From Chrysaora quinquecirrha (Eukaryota; Cnidaria; Scyphozoa; Semaeostomeae; Pelagiidae), in assembly GCA_014526335.1 (NCBI GenBank), contig JACTAT010000029.1, positions 5,341,913-5,405,912 of the forward strand: a stretch of 64,000 nucleotides of DNA. Direction: 5' to 3'. A program made the position numbers and the translations under genes. Shown here piece by piece: positions 41,001 through 56,000 of this stretch. Each line of letters starts with the position of its first letter. Position 1 is the first letter of the stretch. The notes under the pieces were generated by a model that was not told where the DNA came from, ran no database searches, and worked only from the letters and a program-made list of their open reading frames with translations.

Positions 41001-44000
41001 TTTGCCAAGGCTTCTTTAATCATACTCTGAAGAAGGCTTGCTTATCGGGGCGAAATACTAGTACTTGTAAGAAAACATATATACATGTTTGCTCTTGCGC
41101 TGCGTCGTGCTGAATCTCCCGTATAATTCTTTTCGAGACTCTGTACTTATTACTTTCTCGTCTGTCCTCATTCAGCGCTGTCTTCATGAATTCTTCAAAC
41201 TCCACTGAAACTTTCATGTATTTATCACATTCGCTACATTTCATTTTTAGGCCCTGAAGGAAAAACTTTCCACTGAACAACAACACGTCGGTGGAATCAA
41301 GAATGCTATCCAGAAATTATCATTTTTCAGCTTGGAGATCGTTGATAGTAAACAAGCCGTTACGCAGGCAGAATTGGTGCTGAAAAAACGCGAAGAAAAT
41401 GAACGCCTCATTGTAACGTATTATGAAACAATTAACAAGCATTTGGCCAAAACACGGAAATTCTACGACGGCGTGGAGACGTTTGAAATCTGGTATCCGA
41501 GCGTCGAAGAAAAGTTAAGCGATAAAGAATCTGTCGACGACCCACAACTCTTGAAAAACCAGCTTGCGGATATTGAGGTACGTAAGACATATTTGTCGAT
41601 TTACTGATGTGTTGCTTGAGTTCTTTGCAAAAACTTGAAAATTCACGATGAAAAATTAGGGTTTTGACTCAATTTTTAAAGAAAAGGGTTTTGCAATTAT
41701 ACCCAATCTTACAAAACTTTCTTACTAATATCTTACAAACAGGAGTTGGAAAGAGATGTAGATGACCATAGAGCTTTAGTCCTTTCGATTGAAGAAAATG
41801 GCAGATGGCTTTGCCAAAACCTCTATGTCAAAGATTCAAGGTAACTTATTTTTGATTGAAGCTTTGTGGTTTTTCACGGACTACAGAAAAATCACTAAAC
41901 CTTATTTTTTGTCAACAGTAAAATCTTTTCAAATACCCAAATAACTTTTCTTCGCTAAAAATTTTGCTATCAAATCAAAGGCCACAAAATTCTTCATTGG
42001 ATATGAGCAATACCCCCAAAATCTAGATTTTCTCTGAAAGTTAGCCCATCGTCATATCTGACAACAGTTCAAAGAGATTTCCCTCAAAGATTTACAAGGC
42101 ATTGCTTCAGTTTTTTGAATGAATTTATCTGTCAAAACTTTAAAATATTCCTCAATTTGATTTCTGATTGAAGGCCAGCAAAATGACGAATATTTTCCTA
42201 CCAAAGTTCCAGTCATGCGGCTCTTGAGCCCGTAGTTTTTTTATGAGAACATTTTGTTTTAGGCCGAGAGCCACAGTTAGCCAACATTTTGTGCAAGGTA
42301 GTGCAATACTTATCGTGCCTAAGTGTTTATAGATGGGGCCTAAATCCATTGCCATTGAATGTTGTACATTCTCCATTTTTATTCGCAGGGGACGACGCCA
42401 ATCTACTGCGACCAGCATAATGCAGAAGCTCTCGAGAACAACATATTTGATGGAACGCATAACGGAGGAAATAAGAGTCACCAAAAGTCGAGTAATTTCT
42501 ATGCTAGCCGAACACCAAGACTATAAGACGGCTTTAGATCATTTTGAAAAGTGGTTGAAAAGAACAGAAAAGACCATGGAACGACAGAAACAGATATCTT
42601 TGCTGCCTGATGAGATCAATATTCAAGCTACAAAAATTAAGGTAATATCAAGCGGTATCCTTTAAGAGGTATCCTCTATAAAGTTGGAAGACCAACTGAC
42701 CAGTCGATGACTAGATGTTTTTCACAACTGACCATTAGGCCATTCAGATTGTCGTTGCTGTAAAATCTCTATCTACTTATCCATCTAACGAGTATTGTGC
42801 ATATTCAAGGTGCAATTACATTACTATCAAATTACAAGAGTATTACATACAGAGTGTATGTTTTTAGTGAAATCAAGTTGAATTCTTAAAGCTAGTAGAG
42901 TAGCCTCAAACAACAGGTGCAATATTTGCTCATACTCTGATAACAGCGGATATTGGTTGAATATAGGGAAACTCGGTATGTGTCAAACTTGGTATGTGAC
43001 TATGGGAGTAATCTCAGGAAGAAATGAAGTCTAGGGTAGCTCATAACATCTTACTGAAGCTTGATAAGACGGTCTAGTTCAAGTAACTTAGGATGTATGA
43101 AAAGGCTAGACTTAAGATGAGAGGTAAATTTTTTTTCTCCTATAGCAAATATATGAAGATGTGATGCAACACGAGCCGGTCTACCGAACATTGATTGATA
43201 ACAGTGAAAAGCACTTGAAAACACTGAAGACCAAACCTATGAAAGATCAAGCCCTGAAATTGATTAACTGCCTTGGGGACCGATGGGAAAATGTCTGGGT
43301 ACAAGTTAAAGAACGTCGTGATAATATTGGACGTGTTCTGCCAATTGTGTTGGATCATACTGATAGCATGAAATGTGTTGTTGAAGTTGTTAAACATGGT
43401 GAACAAGCCATAAATGAATTCAGTCCTGTTGGTTTTGATCTTGAAAAAGGCAGGCAAGGCCTAAAGAAAATACGAGTGAGTCCTCTGCAATTTTTATTTA
43501 CGATATTCTTAGACCTCTGCCAAACGATCAAACATTGTTGATCAAAAATTTGAGTTGTTTCACAAGCAATGTTTGACCGTTTGGCCAAGTGATAAGAAAT
43601 TGCTTGACAAGCAGAATTAGATGAGGAATGTTTTGGGAAACTTCAAAACATTTCCTGCTAGTCGCAAGTAAAATGTTTGACAAGGTTAACTTTTTCAATG
43701 TTTTTCGACGTGGCTAAACGGTCAAACGTTTTTGTTTGACCAGCAAATTTCAAATGTTTGATAAACGGTGTTTGATCGTTTGGCCAGGGCCTTACGTGGG
43801 GAGATAACGTCTTCAAACTGTCTCAATATTTGTTACACGAGGGCAAGTGTCGCAAATATCATGGTCGATGTTGCCTAATTGTTGCCTTTTGCGTTGCTTT
43901 TATGCCTTATTTGACAATTAAGCTCAATTGATATACTTTGCAATTCGTTCTGTACTGCCAAATCTAACAATATGATGGCTGTATAGACTAATAAGGAGTG

Positions 44001-47000
44001 TGAAATGTTTGGGATAGGTTTAACAATATTTTGTTCGATGGGTATTCTGTTACGCTCCTAGTTCGTTATGTTATAATGCTTCCCTGTTTTTAGACCCTAT
44101 AGAGTCCGTGTCCTCCAAATAACTGCATTTTTCGTGCAAGTCCAAACGACAAGTTACGATATCTAACCTCTGCGTAATTGTCTTCTTTTAGGTAACTTTG
44201 GATGCATTCGATCGCAATGAAACATACTTGGTAATTCTCGACGAAACAACTAAAGACCTTATTCGATGCCTTGGTAAAAAGCCAGTCAGCAATTTAGCAA
44301 AGAAGAGCGCAAACATTACGGAAAAGTATCTTAAATTGAGACTAACACTGAAAGAAATTGAGGTAATGATTTCTAGAGATCTCACGGAGGGAGAGAGTTT
44401 TGATCGATTGTATAGAACGTTAGAGGATCGCATGAAAACTGTCGCAGAGCTTCGCAAGACTGTGAAAGAATCAAAGCAACAAGATCTGGCTTCGGCAAGG
44501 AGAAACGTAGAACTTTTGCAGGTAAAACATCTGTGTTTTCAGCGAATTTAAGAGTAGCTATATTTTATCTTTATAAAGTACTGTTTGTTGTCTTGCTGTC
44601 TGTATGCGGCTACATGTGCAATTTTCCGCATGTTCTGGCAACGGAACACTGCTGAAAATAGCCTTTTCTGAGAAGTGGCTACGTGCTAAGTTCCGATGGT
44701 TTTTGCTGTCCTTGTGCTCAAACAGTATTTCTGCCATTCTAGAACCATTTCTAGTTCTGTCTATATCAAAGCTCATTTCTTCACCAATTTCTAAAGAAGA
44801 ATTTTCCCCGATTTGCCAGATCAAAGAAGATATTCTTTGCCAATACAAACCATTTACTGATGATTTTATTTTATTTTTTTATTTTTCAGGAATCACTGGT
44901 GATCATCATTGAATTATTTGAAATCATCGAGATAATCGAAAGAGTAATCATCACGGTCAAAGAGAATTCTAAAAAAACACCCGTCATAATCAAGGAATGC
45001 CAGAAAAAGACAACGCATCTGAAAACAGTGAAAACAAAACTTGAACAGACAAAAACAGAGATTATCAAAGATCAGAAGAAGATCCAGAAGTTCCTAATAA
45101 CTCAAAGAAACTATGAAGATTTGATGGAAGAAGTCACGAGTTGGTTACCTGAGATCGAGGCTGTTGTCGTGCGTCAGACCCCTGTGTCAGCAAACTATTT
45201 GATTCTAAAACAACAGGGTGTCCAGCACATGGTATGTAACTGTAGGTTATTATTGTTATCCTTGTGGACAATTGCCAGTTGTTGTCAGAGGTAATTTTCT
45301 TTCTAAGAAACGACAGCTATTGGTACCATCTGTCAGTAAATATATGATATGATATAAAGAACAAGACAATTAAGTACATGGTGCACAAAACAATACACAC
45401 AATACAATATTCGTTCTGATGATAATAGCAAGCTTTGAGAGAAACTTCAAGTAACAAAATGAAACCAGTACTACGATTTTTGTTCTTCTATTGAAGAGCC
45501 CGAGACACATCTTTAATGCCTTTATTAACTGAAACGTTTGCCAAACGATCAAACAATGTTTGTTAAACATTTGAGATTTGCTTTACAAGCAATGTTTGCT
45601 CGTTTTGCCTGGCCACAAAACACTACTTAAAAAGTAAAAGTTTGCAAAATTTGTTGATTGAATAGGCATAAAACGTTTGACGAGCAATATTTTGCAATGG
45701 GACAGTGTTTGATCATTTGGCTAGGGCCTAAAAATAACTATCCATGTATTGACTGTTTTAAATCTCCACTTGTGTTCCTCAAATACTTCATCGCTTTTTT
45801 TAGAAACCTAGAAAGTTTCTGCCTAATACTGATTAGGAGGATTAAATAAAATATCGCGATTAGCTTTGCTTGCTTTAACCTGTTGAAAATTCAAGTTTTT
45901 GTAAATCTCAAGGAATAAAGCCTTTAAAAGTAAAAATCTTTCTTTTTAGCCCATCTATGAAGATGTCAAAAATCACGAGATAACAGTGAAGCACGTCATC
46001 AGCGCTGGAAAAGAGAGGCTCCGTCGAATGGAGGCTGGTCCTGGAAAAGAAGCTTTTAGCGTCACCTTGGATGATATTGAGAGAAGATGGAACGATCTAC
46101 ATAGAAAAGTCACGCTCAGATATGAGTGCATTCAAGTGATATTGCCTCTTTCACAAGATTACAGTGAAGCGATTGAGAGGTTGTTGCCATGGATGTCGAC
46201 TGCTGATGTGGAGGCTAGAGCTGTTCGTCCTTTGTCATATGATCGAGAAACCCTGATTCAGCAGAAACGTGTAGTTGAGGTTAGTGTTAAGTATAATATG
46301 ATTAGATCTTCAATTGATCTTGTCATTTTGTTGACGTTGTTTTAGTTTGAGAACGTGACCTTGTTGCTGGTTTAAAAACTGTGAAAGGAACTTAGTTCCC
46401 TTACTTCATTACTTGCACGTTTGTCTTATATTTTCTATCATACAAAGAAATATTCTCCGAAAGATTTGTCTTAGAAGCAGATTAAGCGCTTGGGCTAGTG
46501 GAAGAATAACCGTTCATAGCTACTGTCAGAGCTTAAGATACGTTTAAAGGGGTAAATGTTGGGTCAGAGTGAGGGCTAGTGCTAGGATTAGGTTTCAGGG
46601 ATAGGATTAAAGTTAACTGCTAAGTGTAGAGCTTGTGATAGTGCTGCTATTAGGCTTCAGGGCTTTGGGTGAGTTTGGGCTAGGTTTCCTCGTCACATTA
46701 AAAATGCCCGGTTTCGTTTTGAATTTCTAAGTTCTTATTTTGAATTTGTAACGAATAGTTAATGCTCCCCCTTCTCCCCTTTTCCACACAGCCAGCTCGG
46801 TTGAACATATCTCGTTCTAAGACCTTTGAGTCACTTTTACTGTTGCGTTCTTTAGCCTGAACTGGCTGTTAAGATGCATCAGATTTTGAGGGTTTTATGA
46901 CTTGCATATTTATGCTTTGTTAAGCCCAAACTAGGCACCGCCAGTGAATTTATTGGTTTCAATTTTGAAAAGTCACTGAATAACACAAGCATAATACATT

Positions 47001-50000
47001 CAGTAAATTCTTACATTCAAGAAACCACTTAAAAAGAAACTCGGGCAACGCATTTTCTTTAAGACAATTAACAAATGAAAGGGTATTTCAGAGAAAACAA
47101 TAGGCTGAGATGGGTTTCCTAAAGGTGGAACATTACTGTAATGGTTTTTCCTTTTCGCAGGATTTGTTGAAAGAGCTTGATAATGCTAAGAAAATCCATT
47201 CTCACATGAACACATCTTTGGAGGTCTTGCTCGTTGCTTGCTCAGAACAAGAAGAACATATAACCATTGTCAATAAAGACACCGTAACAAGTGAAGCTAA
47301 ATTTATAAACAGTTCGTGGGAGGGCCTAACAGACAAACTTCAGGATTTAAAACAACATATAGTTAATGTCTTGGAAGAATTGGTAACTTTCAACGATGAA
47401 GAAAGACAATTGGAGGAAATGATTGAAATTGTAGATGCAGAGATTACCCAGCTAAGGCTTGTTAGTGCTGTGCCAGAGAAATGCTTGAAAACGCAGGGCG
47501 TGATTAAGGTAAGTTTATTAGTTAATTAGCTATCGTGTGACTTGGTGAGAGTCCTTGCTCATAAGTCGCGACGGCAACATGGTGGCCATCATTGCCGCCA
47601 AAAATTTGGCCAAAATGTTGGCACAGTTTGCGCCCGCCTTCATTAACAAACCGTATATTGACCTACAGCGCAAACCGTGCAAAAATTGTTCGCCAACATG
47701 TTGGCTGAAAATAGGCCAACATGTTGGTACAGTTTGCCATACCATCACAACATCTGAGAGGTTGCTAACGTCATCTACAAATGATCTTTTGCAATCATAA
47801 CTGAAAAGAAGCAGCTATTTGTTTATTACTCACTCTTTTGGTTGAGGACGAAGAAAAAACTTGCGTTCCAACTCAAACCGCCAATGTTTAAACATTGGCC
47901 AACATTTTTCCGTCAACAGACATCTACAGCAGACCGTGCGAAACGTTGGCCGACAAATTTTTATTCTCTGCTGCCTAAAACTTTCAAAAAGTGTGACATC
48001 AAAATCATGTGGTGTTGTTTAGTAAATGCACTTCACTCGAAATGTCTATTTAATCCCTGTCTACAAAAAGAAAAAACGGAACTAGGTGATTCCTTGCCTG
48101 CAAAAAGCGAAGATAAGCCTTTCGTTTAAAAACGATCTTGATTCAGATTAAGTTTGAGCACGGTTCTGCTCTTTGGTTTTAACGAAAAACCATAGCCTTA
48201 TTGTTCCGCGCCAGAAATTTTCTGGTTTCATTACTTTACTTAAATGTACTCAAAGTAAAAAATATTGCGAAGTACCCAAAAAGAACAGAACCAAACGTTT
48301 ATGTTTTTTTCTCAAGTTTTGACGGAGTTCTCAATTGCCTAGTATCAAAAATAAAGGAAAATGAGAGAAATGACAGCAAATTTGTGATCAGATGCCAATA
48401 GCTAAAAGCCAAATAGATTTTTTGCCTTTTGATAATGTCATAATGTCATAAGCTCAAGGCTAAGTTGGCTGCACTTGTTCTCCATCTTATCCCAGTGCTA
48501 AACAAATTAAATACACAACATCGTTCTTTTCTTGTTTAGAACATGATAACAAAAGTGACAATTGCTGAGACTGACTTGGAGAAATACAATGCAGCTGGTG
48601 ACAACCTCGAAAAATGCTAAGCCAATACAGTAGTCCAAGTGATGTCATAGCAAACAGAATGGCGCATACAAACTCGGCGTACAGAAAAATCTGCAACAAA
48701 TTAGCAGACCGGTTGAATGATGTGGAGGAAGTCACTGTGCAGGCTAAAGAGTTCGTATCAATACTGGATGATTTTAACTCCTGGATAACAGAAGTTGAGA
48801 TTGAAGTGAATTCTAAGGAAGCCGTGCCAATGAGTAAGGATACTGCAGATCTTGAAGGGAAGATTGCTGAAGCAGAAGTAAGAATGCGTCATTCTTTTCC
48901 TATAATTTTGTTTCATTTAGGCTTCGTTTTAGTAATAGGTATTAGGTATTATTTACAGTTGTAGGTATTACAGCAGAAGGTATTACAATAGTAGGTATTA
49001 TAATAGAAAGTATTGCAGTAATAAGTATTATAGTAGTTGGTATTACAGTAGTAGCTATTACAGTAGAAGGTATTACAATAGTAAGTATTGCAGTAATAAG
49101 TATTATAGTAGTAGGTATTACAGTAGTGGGTATTACAGAAGTAGTTATAACAGTGGGTATAACAATAGGTTTTACAGTAGTAGGTATTACAGTAGTAGGT
49201 ATCGCAGTAGTATGTATAACACTTAGTAAGTATTAAAGAAGTAGGTACTACAGTAGTAGGTATTATACTAGTGTGTATAACACTAGTAGGTATTAAAGAA
49301 GTAGGTATTACAATAGTAGGTATTATAGAAGTATGTATAAGGCTAGTAGGTATTACAATAGAAGGTATTACAGTAATAGGTATTACAGTAGGAGGTATTA
49401 CAGTAGTAGGTATTACAGTAAGAGGTATAACAGTAGTAGGTATTACAGTAGTAGGTATAACAGAAGTAGGTATTACAGTAGTAGGTATTACAGTAGTAGG
49501 TATTACAGTAGTAGGTATTACAGTAGTAGGTATTACAATAGTAGGTATAACAGTAGTAGGTATTACACTACAGAATGGTTTAACAGTAGTAGATATTACA
49601 ATGCATACCCACAAATAAGAACAAGCAGTTTGAGAATCAAGAAACTCCAACTCTGTCGACCCAGAGACTGAGAATTTAAAAACCTTTCCTTACCTTTCCT
49701 TTTCAGACTTTGCTTATCCGACTGGTTACAAAGAAAGCCAACTTAGAAAGTGCTATAAACATTGGAGACTGGTTAGTTGAAAGAAGTCGAGAAGACACAG
49801 TCGTTGTTTTTGAAGTCAAAACGAAGCTTGATGAAGCCACAGATGCAATAGAAACTATATCAATAAAGTTGAGTTTGTATAAAAGCCAGCTTCAGCGATC
49901 CTTGCTGGTTGAGTTAGAGTACACTGACATGGTTACAAAGATGGAAATGAGGCTGGATAATGTTGAGTTGCAGCTGAGCATTCTGGATCCAGTGTCAGCG

Positions 50001-53000
50001 AAATATGATGTCGCAAGAAGTCAACACGAGAGATTCAAGCCTCTGTTTCATGAGATACAAGAACTGAGACATGTCCGTGATGCCATTGTTGCTTCGAGAG
50101 AAAAGGACTTCAAAGACGATGACAGGGCTGACTCTGTAGAACAGGATTCATCAGGCAGTTCTGCAGCGCAATCACCACATGTTTCTGATATTACAATGAG
50201 GTGGGAGTCTGCTTGGACTTTAGCAGCTGGTTATCATGTACAAATAACCAATATACTGCCATTTGAGGAGAGGTATCATCATGCAGCAAAGAAGTTGATG
50301 CCTGTACTTTTGGATGCCGAAGCTGCAGTTGATGAATTGTGGATGAAACTTCGTACTGGTGAAAACCCAGACATGCTGAAAGACAGAATTGAGGTATAGC
50401 AATTGGTGCTTTCTCTGTTAAAACTAGTATTTAACATCAAGTTATACATGTGAGGTTTTGTGCACATTTTGAAGCTTCTTTGCTCTTCCTCCAACATATG
50501 AACAACTTGAGGCAAGCAGCAAGTAGACGATTTACTGCAATCTTTGTATCGATCACAAGTTACCAAATTATGCGTATTAGCGTATTAGCTGACTTTCCAC
50601 TCTGGCCTGTCACCCTGTCCTAACCTTCTTTCAGATGGCTGTCGGTATTTGGTAGGTAGATTTGTAGAATTTAACAGGATCTGAAATTGCGAAAACTTTA
50701 TTTTGATCCAAACTGATCTCTGACTTAGTTTTATTTTGGCTTATTTGAGGTATTGAACCGTTGTACATCACGGTTCAAAAACAATTGCTTTGTAGACCAA
50801 AACAGTTCGTCTTCTCGCTTGATGGCTTCCAGCATGTCCTGTTTGTCATCGAAATTTATTGGAAACAAAATATCAACCCAGCTTTCCATTATTGCTTGGC
50901 TCCTTTTTATTCATATCTTATCTCACATCCCCCTTTCCCTAAAACAAAATTTCGCCTTGTTTGTCATTTTTCACTAAGCAAAGGTGTCAAAGAAGAAACT
51001 TTTAGTAGCTATTGCTGAATTTTTCGCTGAGCTGTTCTTAGCATTATAATTATTGTAACTGTATTGTTTCGGTCTGTTTCTGATGTTTATACCCTGAGGA
51101 GGAAAAACGTTTTTAAGTGTGACCGGAGATGTTACTGCTGTTTCTCGCAAGTTTCAGATTTTGTACCACTCAGAAACTATTGAAATCCTGTTAAGATGGA
51201 CAACAAATCTTCAGTTTGATAGTCACACAAATTTTATTTATGATTATTATTTTCATCTATGCAGAACTTCAAGCAAGAAATCGAGGACAAGGAACCAACT
51301 TTTGAGGTTTTCAATACCAGTGCAAATGATCTTATGCAAGCCTGTGTGACTCATGATGTCAAAACAGACCTTCCATATGTAAAAGATGAACATGCAGACT
51401 TGTGTAAAAGATGGAACGAGCTGAGCGTTACAGCAGATGAATTTATGAGGGAATCGGAAGAAAAGCGCAGAGCAATGAAGGAATACGAAGCTTCAATTGT
51501 ACCTGTAGAAGAGGCTATAGTTGCTGTGGAATGTGTCGTGGAAGAAGAGCCTGTAAACTGGGAAATGATGAATATGGAGACTTACATCGAGAAAATGAAT
51601 GTAAGTAATGAGATACAGACACTCAATCATTTCTTTAAAATCTAACGTATTGCTTGGTTGACATTCTAGAGTTGTTTTTTACAATGTCTCTTTATTTTCC
51701 TCCACTCACCTTGTTTCATTAGGACCAAGTTGAGACTCTGAAGCAGACGGAATCGATGGTTGATGAATTAGTTGCCCCTGCGATGGAGTATCCCGTCTCT
51801 GCATCAGTGGAAATGAAAACAACGATTGAAAATCCAGCAGCAAAATGGAAATCTGTAAAAGACAAACTGATAGAGAAAAGAAACACAGGACAGATGAAAC
51901 TCAAACACATGGTTCAGTTTGTATCAGGAATTGAAGAGCTGCAGAAGTGGGTAAATATTCTCACAGTCAAGGTTTCAAACTTGTCTCCAATTGGTTTAAA
52001 TGCTGAAGAAATACAGAGTCAGCTAGAAGAAACAGAGGTAAAGAAAAAATTTTATTATATGGAAAGTTAGTGTTTAACTCTTTTGTGCTTATAGTATTTT
52101 GCAACGATTTCGAGAATGTTGTATCTTTCGAAAACAATTTGCCATTAACAATTCAGGTAAAATTCGTTCATGACCCGTAAAGCTTACGAAAAATATGATT
52201 ATCATCATCATTATTTACATCATTTTTACTGCATAATCTCCTTCATTTGCATTACGTTTGCTTTCCTTTCATCCCATTGATTTATGTTGTCTTTTTACAC
52301 AAATCGAGAATCTGGGGCACTTATTTAGTTTTTGGTTTTTGATTCGGGGTTGCTAGTTCAGGGGAGGTACTCTTGCGAGAAATGCCTGTAAAAATCTTGT
52401 TGCAGAGAGATTGCACCTCATGTAATAGGGGGTGAATAACCTGGTTAAAAACAGGCCAAATAATTTCAAATTATTTGTATTATTTAAAGAGTAATTCTTC
52501 ACGTAATATCTCCCAATGCTCAAGTTTTTACCTCATATGCGCCCCTTAAACCTTTATTCAAGTGAGCTCCCTCTTTTGCAACTGAAAGTAGTGTTCTTTT
52601 GTGGGAGTTTTATTTCACTTTCTGGACAAAAAATGGGGCTTCTTCGAGGTCAGCTCGTTTTGGAACAGTGAACCCCATTGGTGCAATGCAGTTTAATACA
52701 GTTATGGCATGTTCATAGTTGTTATATTACCGTTAAAGTGCGAACCATGTAATGAATTTTGACTTACCCTTTTCTCATGTCCTGAATGAACTTTTGACAG
52801 GCCTTTCAAGAAAACATCCGAAAACAGAAAGACAAAATCGACTCTATCAAAGAAGCTGCTGATTGGCTGATAAAGAACAATAAAGACAACCCACAATTCA
52901 TTGCTAATATCACAGGAAAACTTTCAGCAGTGAATACTCCTGTAGAAGAAATCAGCTCGATTTTGGCAAAGCGAAAAATTCGGCTACAGGAGACGTTAAT

Positions 53001-56000
53001 CAGTATTGAAGAATTCGACGTCACAGCAAAGAGAATTAGCCATGAAGTTCAGGTGTTGAGAAGTGACTTTGAAGCGGTTTTGCCAGTTTGTATTGATTGG
53101 AGAGTGCTAGAGAGACAGATGCAAGAGCAGAAGGTAAATAAAATGATTTTTTCTACTCTCTTTTCTGACTATTTACATTTAGTCCTAGTTTTCGCTATTG
53201 GATTGTATCTCGTGAGTCGTTAGTTTCGGCTCGCACATACCCGACAAACCGGCTACAACCAGTTTCATTGATGTCGGTTTTAGAATAGATATGACTCGTG
53301 TAATAAGTCTATCAAATAACGACTCATAAACAGAAAGAAAACTCGGTCTAATTACGAATGCAAGTGTGGGCCCAAAAGTCGAAATAAAAGGGATAAAGCA
53401 ATCAGCTAATTAAAACTGCCTGGCAACCTTACCAATTACTATCTGATATGGTATTCTCTTTTAGGATTTGGACACCAGACTTGACAACTTGTCTCCACTA
53501 TACAGTCAGTTCCAAATGCTTTTTGAGAGAGTGATTGAAAAATCGGACAGTTCTGCTGAGAAAGATGCCTTGAAACTACAGATGAAAAGCATTCAGGATT
53601 CTTGGGATAGATTGAAAGATTTATCATCAGAGAGAAACCGCCAGATTAATCACATTAAATCGCCATCACAAAAATATCATTTTGAAGACTTGGAGTTTGT
53701 TGATTGGTTGACAACTACTGAGAAGAAATTAGGCCAACTTGATGTTGTTCCAGTTAGTGTAAATGAAGCTGAACGTCTTGTTTCTGATTTGAAGGTACGA
53801 GACTTTTGTCGACGAGTGTTCAAGATAATGTATTGTTATTGTCAACAGGAACTTGCAAAAGATTCTCTATACGCCTCTGTAAAGCCTGGTACTATATGAT
53901 GGTGAACGATCGCTAAGGATCTCTGGGTTTCAGTGGCGATCATAAACCATCATATGGAAATAAACTTCGGCATCCAATATTCAGTATGCTGTATGCCATT
54001 TCGGTATCTATGATGCAGTTTGCAACATGCCATTTCGGTATCCAGTATTCAGTATGCAGTATACCATTTCAAGGGATTTAGATTTGAAGCTAATATTATC
54101 TATGCTAGTTTGTTATGTTAGCAGATGGCTCTGCTGCCATGTCAAGTAGCTTGTGACCGCACAACGTTTTCTTAAATATTCCTCTGTTTCCCGTAGTTGT
54201 TGCACGTGGATATAGCTGAACACCAGGCAAAACATATCTCCATGTTCCAAGCTTCAAGCAGCTTACTTGATTCTGCAAGTGTTGAAAATGTGACAAGTGG
54301 AGTACAAGATACTGAGAAAAGAGTCAAAGACTGCGAAGAAAGATGGGACAGCCTTAGAAATAAAAGTCTTGCGTTGTTGGAAAGAGCTGCTTCTCTGAGT
54401 GATGCATTGGGGCAGTATAAAGAGCAACATTCAACAGTTTTGAGTGAAATAGAAAAGCTACATGAGGCTGCCAAGTTGAAAGTCACATTTGGTACCAATC
54501 TAAAGAAAGCTGAAGATGAACTTAAAAGAACTGAGGTAAGAGTCAATAACTTGATGTACAGTAATACCTCATAGACAGGATTGTACTTTTCTGAAAAAAC
54601 AGACTTAGAGAAATGTTCCTATAGAAGTGGTGCAAACATTGCCTTTCAGGGAACCAAGCAATCCCTTAAAATCAGGGAAGCCTAGCGAATTCTTGATATT
54701 AGCTGTTAGCTTTTAGTGACGTGCTCCAAAATTGCTCCCTGAAAACACTCATTTTTTCATCCTTCGCTTTTCCCGTACTTATCGAGCTTTGGATGGGTGG
54801 ATTTACTTGACAATTAGGATCTTGAATTTTAACGGATCAATTTTGTAATACATCGTTTCCCTTTTTACAGACTTTGGTTGAACAATTAGAGCGGCTTCGA
54901 ACTGAAGTAGCCTCTTACTCTGAAACTGCAGCCTCGCTTGATTGAACGAATTGAAAACATCCCTGGTAATGCAACTGTGATAAAAAGCGATGCTCAAGAT
55001 ATCGAAGTTAAATTCAAAGCCTTGGAAAATATGCTTTCGGTTAAAAAGGACAATATGGTTAACTACCATGATGTTTTGGTACAGTTCACAGATATCACTA
55101 ATGAATGTTCTGATTGGTCAGCAAAGGCTACACAAAGCCTGAATACACTTCCATCTTGTGAGCGTGATGTTGAAGAGTCAAAGAAGCAAATAAAGCAGAT
55201 TGAAGTAATTATTGTTTTTCTTATTTCCTGATATTTGCCATATATTCTATTGACTGGCTTTCTACCTTGAAAGAGTAATCATCTATCTACCTTAAAAGAT
55301 TTGAAAGTGTATATGGAATTTCTTAAGCATTAAGATTTCTTTATCAAGAAACTTAATTCTAATTTTAATTCAATGCTTAAAGATTCATTTAGGTTTGGTT
55401 ATCGGCAGCCTTTGGAGTTTAACTCAACTAACGTCTAATCTGAAAGCTGTCTGAGTTGGACGAATTCTTGCAGTGACCAAATCATAAGGTATTAAGTATA
55501 AACCTGCATGGACAACATTCATCTTGGATGATAGTCAAATCGTTATAGCAAATTCAAGTAAACATTTAAACAACGGCTTTGCTGTAGCAAGTCAAGCAGG
55601 CAAAAAGAAGGCTAACGATAACTGCATAGACTTGAAATAGTGATTTTGTTAGGGAACACAGACAAAAAGACATAACACTGGGAAGCAGACAGGAACCGAG
55701 AACCATTTAGAAGGCATAAATTGGCAAAGGGCAGTGGAGTGGCCCATTTCTAAACAGAGGCCTATATATATATTACCTGAAACTTATATGCTTCTATACA
55801 TATACTACTGTCCCTGATACCTGAAGCGAAGTTGTCCATCATGATCTTTTTCGTTTTCGACAGGAGCTTCTTGAAGAGCTTCACTATCAAAGACAATCCC
55901 TATCAGTAGCAAGCGACCACGGTAAATGGCTTGTTGACAACATCCCAGAAGACAGGAATATGCGTTCTGATGTGCGAAATCAAATATCTTTGAGATCATC

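Noticed and set aside
49271..49671. Open frames in both strands over 48949-49671
   Set aside because: Products of the 15-bp minisatellite, whose period is divisible by three.
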